NCBI GenBank assembly: GCA_020137815.1
Contig: CM035361.1
Coordinates: forward strand, 2,970,662 to 3,034,661
From: Hormiphora californensis
Lineage: Eukaryota; Ctenophora; Tentaculata; Cydippida; Pleurobrachiidae
Length of the DNA: 64,000 nt
Direction of reading: 5' to 3'
Every line of letters starts with the position of its first letter. The stretch's first letter is position 1. Positions 1-26,400 of this stretch are shown here, piece by piece. The position numbers were made by a program, and so were the translations under genes. The notes beneath the pieces were generated by a model that worked only from the letters and a program-made list of their open reading frames with translations, searched no databases and was not told the origin of the DNA.

Positions 1-1786
1 AGCAGGAGCTGGGGGAGGAGGAGGGTCTGCAACTTTTTTAGATGGTTTCCTTTTTGCAGCTGGAGATCGTTTTCTTCTCTTATCACTTGGTTTTGTATCT
101 TCTCTGTGGAATAAAATTGTTATGAGAGCTATAGAAACAAGTAAACAACCAATCAGAACTCGTTATTTAGGTCACGTGACTGGTTATCAGCCAATCAGGG
201 ACCAGTATTTCCTAATTCGGTCGGTTCCTGATAATGAGCTATAGAAAACAATTCAGAAACTATCGGCATGAATTGGTTCGGGCAATATACTTGATCAAGT
301 ATGTACATTGTACACTATGCAATGCACTTTCTTTATCATTGTGTCACAATGACTGTGACATGGATTCAAGTTTTTCAAACCTACGTTGTATCATCCTCAT
401 CCTCATCCTTCTTTACCACCGTCTTCTTCTTGACTGTAGTAGTTCTTTTCCGTTTTTCAGGCTGCGGGGAGGTAACGAGGTTTTCACGACTTGAGAGTAC
501 AGTACTGTGGGCTGTGTGCTGAAATGAAATTCAGTACCAGAATTTTAAATGGGTTATGAAATGTGGTTTATAGATAGAAAACCAAACCAAGCAAAACAAA
601 ACCTAAACATACCAAACCAAATCCAAACCAAACCAAACCAAACCAAACCAACTCCAAACAAAACCTAAACAAAACCAACTGAAACCAAACCAAAACCAAC
701 TCAAACCAAAACCAACTCAAACCAAACTCCCCCCAAAAAACAATACCTTTTTTGATGGCATGGGAAGGAGCTCCGGTTCGCTATCATCACTGGATAACAC
801 TATCTTCTGTTGTACAACCCGTGGAGACTTCCTTCTGGGGGCAACTACTGACTGGTTTACCACTTCTGGAAGGAAAGGGGGTGAGGTAACAAATTAACCA
901 GGAACCGACCGAATCAGGAAATAGTGAGTTGCTTGTTGGCTGATAACCAGTCACGTGACATAAATAACGAGTTCTGATTGGTTGTTCACTTGTTTCGGTC
1001 GGTTCCTGAAACTAACAACGTGCGGAATTCTGGGAGGATAGTGAGTTTCTAGAACATGTGTTTCGGCCGCCCGAACAAATGTAAAGGGAGGGTTACTGGG
1101 TTAGAACATAACAAGGAGGATAGTGCAGTGAGTTGCTTGTTGGTTTCATCAAGACTCACTTATTGATAACTTGAACACTAATACGAACCACCGGCACATT
1201 ATAAAATAATTATCCCAATTAATTAGCTAATTAATTATATCAATACGAAGATAATGAAAAGCGAAACTACGAAACGGAAAACAGCAACATGATTCCTGTA
1301 ATGACAGTGAAATGACAATCATTTACCCCATGTGCACATCCGACATCCGTTTCACCACATGACTAGTACGATCTACTTTTACTCCATTTTATGATAGACA
1401 GAAATTAACCAAACTAAGTTGCCTAATTCCAAATCAAATCATTTAATCATTTAATTAATTAAATGAATCAAGTTTAAATGTTTTACCTGGTGTTGCTTTG
1501 GGGGCTGGTGTTTTAGAAACTGGTTCTTTGGGAGTTTTTTGTGGCGGAATTTTCCTTTTTGACGCTCTTTTTGGTTTCTGAAAATAAAAAATGAAGATGA
1601 GATCACCAGGGGATCATCATTAGCTAATGGGTTTCAGACACCAAGTAATTACAATTAATAAGCAAATATGCAATTAATTAACTCCCAATTAAGTACTGTT
1701 ACCTCATTTTGCTTAGCGAGTAATTCCATTAATCGGTGTTTCTCGGATTTCGGTGACCACACATCTCGGGGAATTGCTGCTGACAT
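1..1786 (-). CDS. Lys/Pro-rich basic protein, 5' part (partial, runs off window)
   Basis: Five exons read right to left: 1703-1786, 1487-1577, 747-865, 385-461 and 1-103. All have GT-AG borders and phases 0, 1, 0, 2 that keep one frame open. The protein begins MSAAIPRDVWSPKSEKHRL, and the first 28 residues look helical. The rest is low complexity: KPKRASKRK-type basic patches, TPAPKATP, an SSDDSEPE acidic stretch (possible CK2 sites), KDEDEDDT, and a PPPPPAPA run at the window edge. This composition is typical of nuclear or chromatin-associated proteins with bipartite nuclear localisation signals, but I do not recognise the family. The start ATG (1784-1786) lies about 330 bp downstream of the NOMO stop on the same strand. 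The 3' end is outside the window. Confidence 0.75.
133..230 (-). mobile_element. hAT-like MITE, left end truncated
   Basis: Same family as 3164-3277, in reverse orientation, ending in GGTCGGTTCCTG at 230. The other terminus lacks its outer bases. The core CACGTGAC and the flanking CCAAT boxes are kept. It lies in an intron of the basic-protein gene. Confidence 0.75.
570..730. repeat. AACCA-type microsatellite
   Basis: Degenerate tandem (aacca)n and (aaactc aaacc)n tract inside the intron between exons 3 and 4 of the basic-protein gene. No coding potential. Confidence 0.9.
899..1008 (+). mobile_element. hAT-like MITE
   Basis: 110-bp element with CAGGAACCGACC / GGTCGGTTCCTG termini, flanked by the near-identical 8-mers aaattaac and aaactaac. 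8-bp target duplications and CAG-type ends are hAT hallmarks. There is no coding capacity. Confidence 0.85.
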
Positions 1787-2117
1787 GATCTCTAAAAACT
1801 AGTAATTAATTAATTAATTAGTTGCTAAATCAATGCACATCTTGTCTGAATATATTGGATATTGAGGAAAAGGAAACTCGATATATTTAAGTAAGATATA
1901 ATAAACAAATCGATAAATAAACTGAGGAGGAGACACACAAAACACACACAAATCATTTCCTCTGATATAATATATCTTGAATCGTGATGGGGGAGTACGA
2001 AAACTTTTTCGTAAACATAACAGCAATGTAGTCCAACATGAATTTATGAACTATTTGGGTCGGAATCCCAAAACAATCCAACTCATATATGGGATATTAG
2101 GAAGGGGGTTCCATTGT

Positions 2118-16900
<14,783 letters not shown>

Positions 16901-17166
16901 TCTACGGGGAATTTATTTGTTATATTGATATTGGTAATCCAATCCTAAACAGCACCGAAAGTCCCTAGGCAGCTTTAGCTTTTCCGTGGTGACTGGCGGG
17001 CAATGTATTTTTTTAATTTTTGATAATTTCATATTAAAATCGCGATTTCTTCCCGTCTTTAACCGGAAAAGTGTGTCCTGGACCAAGTGGAGTGTAGACA
17101 CAGCCTTTCTTTGCATCTGGGCTTACACGGTAGCCCTGTGAACGGAAAGAAACACGAAAAGGGGAG

Positions 17167-17321
17167 TAAAGTCGGATTTTTTGAAGTTGTCACCCCAAAA
17201 TGACCGCGCATGTGAAATTTATCAATTTTGACGCGCACACCACACGTTAACATGTGATATGACGCGCAAAAACATTCCGCGCACGAAAAGGGGGGTGACA
17301 ACTTCAAAAAATCCGACTTTA
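17167..17321. mobile_element. 155-bp MITE with TAAAGTCGGATTTTTTGAA termini
   Basis: The ends TAAAGTCGGATTTTTTGAAG and the inverse CTTCAAAAAATCCGACTTTA enclose GTTGTCACCCC / GGGGTGACAAC and a CpG-rich core with several gacgcgcac / cgcgca motifs. TA at both ends suggests a Tc1/mariner-like target. It lies upstream of the NOMO start, in the ~1.1 kb between NOMO and the coiled-coil gene. Confidence 0.8.
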
Positions 17322-18048
17322 AAAAATTAAAGGTTTCAAGTTTTGAAACGGACACGAAAAATAGAAGTTGATGCAGTGTTGCGCGCACCAAATTTTAGAT
17401 ATCGCGCGCCTGAGATGGACTGCACAAAAGAAATGTACCCGCGCGCTACTGTATCGACAATAATGGGCAGCACTTTCAAAGAAGTTTTGGACACAATTGG
17501 CAAATTAAAACAGCATTCGTATGGGAAGTTAAGTTAAAGCACAGTATATTACACAGCATGCTCCTCTGACCAACCCTAGATCATCTAAATCACCGTATTC
17601 AATTTCACTCAGCATTCTGTCTGCAGAGGCCAGAAACTCTGATTCTGAACAGAAGCAGTGGTACCATGGCAGTACACTTGAAAATATATTCATTTATGTA
17701 CACCGCACTTGCACTAATAATATTTACAATATGAATCTAATTGTGCTATTTACAGTAAAACTTGATAAACGTCTACGATCAATCAAGACTCAGGAACAGA
17801 GATCTAAAGATCTAGATTCTGAATAAATACTTGTAAAAGAACATGCATGGACAGAATCGGAATCCAACCTTCCGATGGCCATTCTCTCCTCACCCATATA
17901 ACCCCCTACACACTTTCTACAATACACCAGTCCATTGAAAATATTCACGGATATTATCACCCAGGCCTCTCTCTTTCTCTCTCTCTGCTCTCACAGAGTT
18001 GGTGGGATTGATAGTTCCATCATTATTATTGTGTAACCTCTTTGTAAC

Positions 18049-20423
18049 TCATTGTGTAACCTCAGCACTGTTCTTGTTGAGTGGACCCAACACACTCATC
18101 GTGTCGTCGTAACTGTTCCTAAATCCAGTTGCCATGTGTCGCAGGCCCGCCTCCAGGGCTTGAGAGGCTTGCAGGTGGGACTGGGGGAGGGAGAGAGGGT
18201 GAGTTGGGATACTTGTAGGTAGGACTGATGGGGAGGGATAGAGGGTGAATTGGGATACTTCTAGACAAAATGAGATGTAAGTTTGGGAGCCGGAGAGTGT
18301 GAATTTCATGGATTGCGAGCTTTTTGCAGGTGGGAATGCTAGGGACTGGGGGAGAGTGTGAATTGTGATAGGTGTGACTGGGGAGTATTATGTGAATTTG
18401 GCTTTGGAGGCTTGTAGGTGGGACTGGAATCGGGAGGGAGAGGTTAGCTCTCTCAGTATATCCTACCTGGTGAGCTTCTACAAGTTTTTCCAGTCTGCTG
18501 AGTATCTCATAATCAGGAAGGGGACATCCCTCTAGATCCATACCAATTACCTTAGCCAGGGCCACCCTGAACTCCAACAACTGCAGGGAGATAATTAGCT
18601 AGTAATTAGCTAGCAATTAGCCAGGGCTACCCTGAACTGCAAAAAACTGAAGGAAGATAAATTAGCTAATGAATTATTTGAGTAATTAGCTATAGGGATT
18701 AGTCATTAGGGCCACCTATTACAATATATTAGCTAAATCGTCATTTAAATGGTAATTCATTAAGATTTACCTGACGCTCCCGTGACCTGCATTCCTCAAG
18801 AGTTCTCATTGTCTCCATTAGTTCATTTTTCAACTTTGAGGTGGAATCTCTTGCAAGCTCCTAGATGGGAAATAATGTTATGTTCTAAAGTCGGATTTTT
18901 TGAAACTGTCACCCCCAAATGACCGCGCAAGTGAAATTTAGCAATTTTGACGCGCACACCACACGTTAACATGTGATGTGACGCGCAAAAACATTCCGCG
19001 CACGAAAAGGGGGGGTGACAGTTTCAAAAAAACCCTCCTTTACATTTTGGAGCTCGCGAAAAGGGGGTCGAGATAGGCAAGGGAAATACGTGTCATCCCC
19101 AGATTGAACCTATTTTTAGCGAGATTACGGTCTTGGTATTCCAAGAGGTCCAGCGATAAAACATATATTTAAAATTAGTTAGCTGTAAATGACTACTCAC
19201 TTAGTACTCAATTAGTACTCAATTAGTACCTTGTGAGACTTTAGATAGTTCCTTTCTGTTCTGAGTTCACTTTGAACTCCATCAAGTTCAACTCTTAGCT
19301 GTTCTTTCAGCTTATTAACTTTAGAAATCTGAAATTAATTAATCAATTAATTATAAATCCGACCAAAATACATAATTAAAATTATTAAATTAAAAAACAA
19401 CAAACCTGCCGCTCGTACTCTGCAATTCGGTTTGCACTATCAGCCAGTTCTTCCTCTACTCGCCCCTTGTCGTGAAGTTTAGCCTTCAGCTCGGTGATCA
19501 GAACCGTCTTCTCCTGATTAGGGTAATGAGCAATTAATTAGTTAGTTAATTAATTAATTAATTAATTAACGATATATAGTCGTGGAATGTTTTTGAAAAG
19601 AACTCTGGAATCAAATGTTTTGTAAGGAGATGGATCTGAATTTTACCTGGCACATAGTGCTGAACTTCTCGACATTTCTTTGGGCCTTTTTCAGCTTGAT
19701 GTACCCCTGGTCCCTGTCTTCTTCAATCTGGAAGATTGTTATGTTCTAAACCTCGCACGGTAAACAGTGAGGGAACTGCACGACGTGCATGCACGTGCAC
19801 TGCACGTCGTGCAGGGGGTTGTAAATCTAAGGTGATGCAAGATTAGCCTTGAATCTGCAGGCCCTGTATATTATTCGTACCTGTGTAAGGCGACTAATTC
19901 TCTCCTCCAATGCAGATGTCTTTTGCCTCTGGAGGGACATGTGAAGTTCCTTCTGTTCAAGTTGTTGTTTCAGGCCCTTCACTTTCCTGGTTGCGTTGTA
20001 GAGGGAGGCAGTTCGCTCCTTTACCAGCACACCCTGTAGGGATTTGTTAGGGGTGGAGAGAGGAGGGTAGGGATGGGTTGTAGAGGGAGGCAGTTCGCTC
20101 CTTCACCAGCACACCCTGTAGGGATTTGTTAGGGGTGGATAGAGGGTAACTCAACACCTAGGGATGGGTTGTAGAGCGAGGCAGTTCGCTCCACAAAATG
20201 AAAGCAAATCCCATTATTATACAATTACAGTGGTTAATTAACTAATTAACTAATTAATTAACTAATTAATTATCATCTAATTAATTAACACAAACCTCGT
20301 TATTAACGAGAAGTTCACATTTAGCAGTGATGACATCTTTCACATCAACTCCCTCTTCCAGAGTCTCACCGTCCAGCTGGAGGGTGTTCGCTAGTTCCTC
20401 CAAATACCGCATCAACTGGGGAT

Positions 20424-20470
<47 letters not shown>

Positions 20471-23400
20471 GGGAGGAGGGGAGAGGGAAATAAGGACTAC
20501 AGAGGGATAAAGGGATAGTAAACACTATCCATCCAGTTGGAGGATGTTAGCTAGTTCCTCCAAATATCGCATCAACTGGGGATAGAGAGAGAGAGAGAGA
20601 GAGAGAGGAGAGGGAAATAAGGACTACAGAGGGATAAAGGGATAGTAAACACTATCCATTCAGTTGGAGGGTGTTAGCTAGCTCCTCCAAATACCGCATC
20701 AACTGGGGATAGAGAGAGAGAGGAGGGGAGAGGGAAATAAGGACTACAGAGGGATAAAGGGATAGCAAACACTATCCATTCAGTTGGAGGATGTTAGATA
20801 GCTCCTCCAAATACCGCATCAACTGGGGATAGAGAGAGGAGGGGAGTGGGAAATAAGGACTACAGTGGGATAAAGGGATAGCAAACACTATCCATTCAGT
20901 TGGAGGGTGTTCGCTAGCTCCTCCAAATACCGCATCAACTGGGGATAGAGAGAGGGGGAGGGGAGAGGGAAATAAGGACTACAGAGGGATAAAGGGATAG
21001 CAAACACTATCCATTCAGCTGGAGGGTGTTCGCTAGCTCCTCCAAATACCGCATCAACTGAAAAGTACAGGATAGAGCGAGGGTGATCAGAGCTCGGGAG
21101 GTGAGAGATACGGATTGCTGCATCAGAGGCACTGTGTCTAATGTCTATCCCTCTGAAATCTGTATTGCTCCCCTCCCCTCTCAGTTACAGGTGGACGGAC
21201 AAACAGACAGACACAGACACAGACATACACGCAGAGAAGTTAAAGATAGCTATTGAGCAGACAAGACCATTAAGGCACACCCCGGCACACCCTCTAAAGG
21301 GAGAGACATGGAAAAGAATGGAGATATAGTTGAAGATGGTTCAAGAAAAAGATAGATCACAGAGAGCTATCTCAAACTATAAGATCGCGTGATTTTATTC
21401 TCAAACATCCTGTGATAGTTGTGTTTGTTCGTTCAAGGATCAAAAAAGAACCAAAATGAGGAGAATTCTGGTTTTCCTTTTATTGTTTACCACTCTTCCT
21501 GGAACAGAAGGTAAGGTGCAATTACCAAAGTCCAAGTTTTCACGGGCCGCAGCACACTTGAATTAAATTGAATTCAATTGAATGATTACACAGATTGCGG
21601 AATGTTTTTGCCAGGTAAGTCAAAATCACACTTGCAATTTTATTTCAGCGTGGATTCCAGTTGAACCAGGTGGTCTGATCAAACGTTTTGATATGGAGAC
21701 CACCCCTCTTCAAATCAAAACCAACTCTACTGCCGGGAGTGGGGACAGGATTTTCGTGCGAACATACAAGTACATTGATAATATTGATACTGGACTCCAC
21801 CATCGGCAACTGTATCGGTAGGACTGCCTTCTCAGTACAACCAACAGGGGAAATAGACAAGATTTGGACCATTCGGAAGACGGCTACTAATCTCAGTATA
21901 GAGTGCAACGGGGTGGAGTTACTGAACTACCAGTTCAGTGACAGTAGAGATGGTCGCTGTGAATCAAAGTGGGAAGGAGATGTTGTGGAGATGATAAGAT
22001 TTCCCTCTGATGACAATGCATCAGACCACTACCGTGCAATGCCAACAGGTAATGAAGTGACTTAATTACTGATTTAATTAGTGATTTAATTAGTATCACT
22101 GTAGTACAGCTTTTCCATGATTATGACGAGAGTCTGTAATGTTGAATCTCTCAACACCATTTCTATATCCATTAGTGTGTCCCGGGTTTACCGTGGACGG
22201 ATCAGTGCAAGGAATGTGGAACGATACTGATCCTGGACAGACGGTGACCATCAACTGTCAGAAGAAGCACGTGCTAGACGGTAGCTCTGAGAGGACCTGT
22301 AATACCGACGGAATGTGGGATGATGAAGCTCCTATTTGCAGGAAACTGAGTAAGTATAATAGTCAGAGAAGTAGCCGGTAAGTTTTTGAAGTGCAGCACA
22401 CTTGAATTCAATTGAATTCAATTGAATGATTACACAGATTGCGGAATGCTTTTGCCAGGTAAGTCAAAATGAATCACACTTGCAATTTTATTTCAGCGTG
22501 GATACCAGTTGAACCAGGTATTCCGATCAAAAATTTTGATCTGGAGACCACCCCTCTTCAAATCAAAGCCAACTCTACTGCCGGAAGTGGGGACAGGATT
22601 TTCGTGCGAACATACAAAGCAGATTGGGATTGGATAGGAGGAGTGCAGGTACAATTCACTTCTCCTACCATAATGGAATACGCCATCGGCAACTGTATCA
22701 GCTGGACTGCCTTCCCAGTACAACCAACAGGGGAAATAGACAAGATTTGGACCATTCGAAAGACGGCTACTAATCTCAGTATAGAGTGCAACGGGGTGGA
22801 GGTTCTGAACTGCCGCTTCAGTGACAGTGGTAAAGACTGTGTATCAAGGTGGGGAGGAGATGTTGTGGGGTCGAGCTCCTGCTCTCTACTGTCTCTGTTA
22901 TTTAAAAGACTCACCAGTAGGGGGATGCACTTAGGTCCCGGTCGGTTTGGCACCCGATGACCTAGGAGTGGTAACCACGCAGGCTGCGTAAGCGGCCATT
23001 GCCCGCGTGGGCTAAACAGTGCAATAGCATAGGGAGTCCCCACACTGACATTATATTGTCTTTGTGGACCAGACCTCTGCTTAGACAACTGCTCACCAAC
23101 AGTCTATCCAGCTCAGCCATACATGCTGTTTTGATGAACTGAAAGTGACTCAGCCAGGTGAAGTGGTGACCCACCTGGGATACTGCAACCAAGAAAAACA
23201 ATATGAATAGCTATGACTCGACTTAATACACGCATTGGAACATTTAACTGTCGAACGCTCCGTGTTAAGGAAAAGTTAAAAGAGCTGGTTTACCAATTTG
23301 CTGACAATGGCTTGGGCATAATCACTTTGCAGGAACACCGCATTGTCCACGCAGACACAGTCAGGCAGATTCAGGCTGGGCTAGGAGAAACTCTTATCAC

Positions 23401-26400
23401 ATCTACAGCCTGGCGCAACAGCGCAGGGGCATCGGTTGGAGGGGTTGGAGTTCTGATGAGAACTGAGTACTCGAAGCTCATTTGTGAGATACGAGCTGTG
23501 TCACATAGAATTCTAGCCATTACCTTGGCCGGTAACCCGAAACTGACAGTCATCTCGGTTTACTCGCCCACGGAGTGTGCGAATGTAGAGGAAGTTGAGA
23601 AGTTTCATCACGATCTCAGGGACTACATCAATACTGTTCCAGCTCATAACCTCCTTGTCGTTGCCGGAGATTTTAACGCCAGAATTGGCTGGGAGGACTC
23701 TGGCTTCGGGTGGTACTTGCATCAGCATACCAGTAGAAATGGAGAGCTGCTCCAGGAGACAGTTGAGGAGACCAGATTGGAGGTAGCCAACGTTAGGTTC
23801 CGGAAGAACAAGGGAAGACTCTGGACTTTTCTCTCGGATGGTACTGGACGGAAAGCTACATTGGATTACATTCTCGTCCGTCGGAAATGGAGAAACAGTA
23901 TAAAGGATGTGGATACGTCCGAGGCACTAAGCTCGATTGGGTCAGACCATCGACTTTTGGTGGCCAGGGTTAAGGTCACTCTCAGGAAGAGGAAATTGGC
24001 CCCAGGTCGCCCCAATCTGGACTATAGTGCTCTGAAGAAGGACCCTGAACTGCAGGAGAGATTCTCGGTAGAGGTGCGGAATAGATTTGCTGTCCTTTCA
24101 CCCACCGGATGTACTGATGCCTCGGAAAGGTATGGGGGCTTGATACAGGCGGTTGAAGAAACTAGCAAGAAACTACTGGGAAAGAAGAGGAAGAGGCTTA
24201 AGGATACTGTAGCTGAGGACTTCCGGGTGAAGAGGGCAAGAGAGGATCTTGAATCTGCCACTGCTAGATACCACACCTCACCTTCAGAAGAAACACGTTC
24301 CACTGTGAAAGAAGGCAAAGAGGCACTCACTGAAGCGTACCTAGCCGTCGAGGAAGAGCATCTCGATAGGAAAATCAAGAGTGTAGAGAGAGCCACTCGG
24401 AACGCGAAGACGAAGGAATCATGGAGGCTAGTAAACGAAATCTCTGGGAGGAAGGACAAACACCCCATCCAAATTGAAGGAACGTCCCCAGACGATCGGA
24501 AAGCCAAATGGTTCAGCCACTTCCAGTTGCTCCTCGGGACAGAACCTCCGGATGAAGTAGATCAAGACATCCCGGAAGTGTTTCCCCGAGCAGATATCTA
24601 CGATGGTCCCTTTACTGAAGAGGAATTTAAGAAGGCGAAGGATCGGATAAAGGAGGATAAGGCCTACGGAAATGATGCCATCGCACCCGAGATTTTGAAG
24701 CGATGCGACATTGATGACCTCGTGCTGACCTTTTGCAACGATGCCTTGTGCGGAAAGGGAATTCCGGAACAGTGGACTCTGAGTAATATTGTCCCTGTGC
24801 CGAAAAAGGGCGACCTCTCTCAACCCGGAAACTATAGAGGCATCTCACTTACCTCTATAGTTGCGAAAACCCTGAACCGTATGCTACTTCACCGGATACG
24901 GCCTTACATCGAGACTGTGTTACTCGATTCCCAGAACGGTTTTAGAGAGGAACGGTCCACAGTCAGCCACATCCTCACGCTTAGGAGACTCATCGAAGGA
25001 GCTACTGCCAAACAACTACCACTGGCAGTAGCCTTTTTGGATTTCGTTAAGGCCTTCGACTCCATTAACCGGAAGCGCATGATCAAAGTTCTCAGGGCTT
25101 ATGGCATCCCAGGGAAGATTGTCGACCTCATCCAGTGGATGTACAGTAATACAAGAGCTCAGGTCCTCACCCCAGACGGCCTCACGGATATATTTGAAAT
25201 AGTCGCCGGGGTGTTGCAAGGGGATACTCTAGCGCCCTACCTGTTTATTATTGTGCTCGATTACTGTATGCGAACAGCACTGGAGAGGCACCCTGATATC
25301 GGATTCACACTGAAACCAGCCCGGAGTAGAAGAGTACGAGCGGAGAGGGTTACTGACACAGACTTTGCTGATGATGTAGCTCTCCTAGCAGACTCAGTGG
25401 AGGATCTTGGCGTTATCATGCGGGAGGTAGAGAGTGTCTGTAAGGAGGTGGGTCTCGAGATAAACCGGGCGAAAACAGAGTTCATGGTTGAGGGTATACC
25501 AGACCCCGGTCCTCTCCACAGTATCGATGGCACTAGGATAAAGTTGAGTGAGGACTTCAAATATCTCGGATCGTGGGTAAGGGACTCTAAGAGGGACATT
25601 AAGGTTAGGAAGGCGAAAGCATGGAACGCGTGTCACGGGCTTAGGACTGTTTGGAATTCGAAACTAAACGATAAGATCAAGGCCAGACTTTTTGTAGCAA
25701 CGGTTGAAACAGTTCTGTTGTATGGGTGCGAAAGCTGGACGCTCACCAAGGACATGGAAAGGAGTCTTGACGGTACCTACACGAGGATGCTACGGATGGC
25801 ACTAAATAAAAACCAGTACCTCCTTAAAATGAGCAATGCCACGTTGTATGGTATCGGAAATCTACCTATCCTTAGCACCAAAATAGCGGAAAGGAGACTC
25901 CGACTAGCCGGTCACGCTGTGCGTCACCCTGAACTTACGCTCAACAAGGTCATACAGCACAAACTCTGGGAGCCTCTCCACGGAAATTCCAGGCGAGGGC
26001 GACCAAAGCAGACCTTTGTGGATGTACTCAGGCGGGACACGGGACTCAGGGAAACCTCCGAATTGGCTACTGTTATGACTGATCGTGTCGGGTGGAGAAG
26101 TGTTATTCATGGAGTTCGGAAATACCACTCGTGGAATCCGCCCTAAGTAAGTCAATAGTGACAACGCATCAGATAGCTACCGTCGAATGCCAACAGGTAA
26201 TGAAGTGACTTAAGGCCAAAGGGGGGGGGGGGGGGTCTAAAAAGCCACTTTCGGGGGTTGGTCCGGCTCGAAGAGCCGAACCAGATGAAATAGTTGGAAT
26301 CGTTTTAGTGCGCACCGTTAAGGAGAAAATTGAGGTGAACTTTCACATATGTAAACCTCAGAAAAGTGCATTTTTTACCCTCTGGCCTTAATTAGTGATT

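Noticed and set aside
22469-22960. 163-residue ORF joining the conserved domain to a Ser/Leu/Gly tail
   Set aside because: The last ~30 residues are read-through into the retrotransposon 5' leader.
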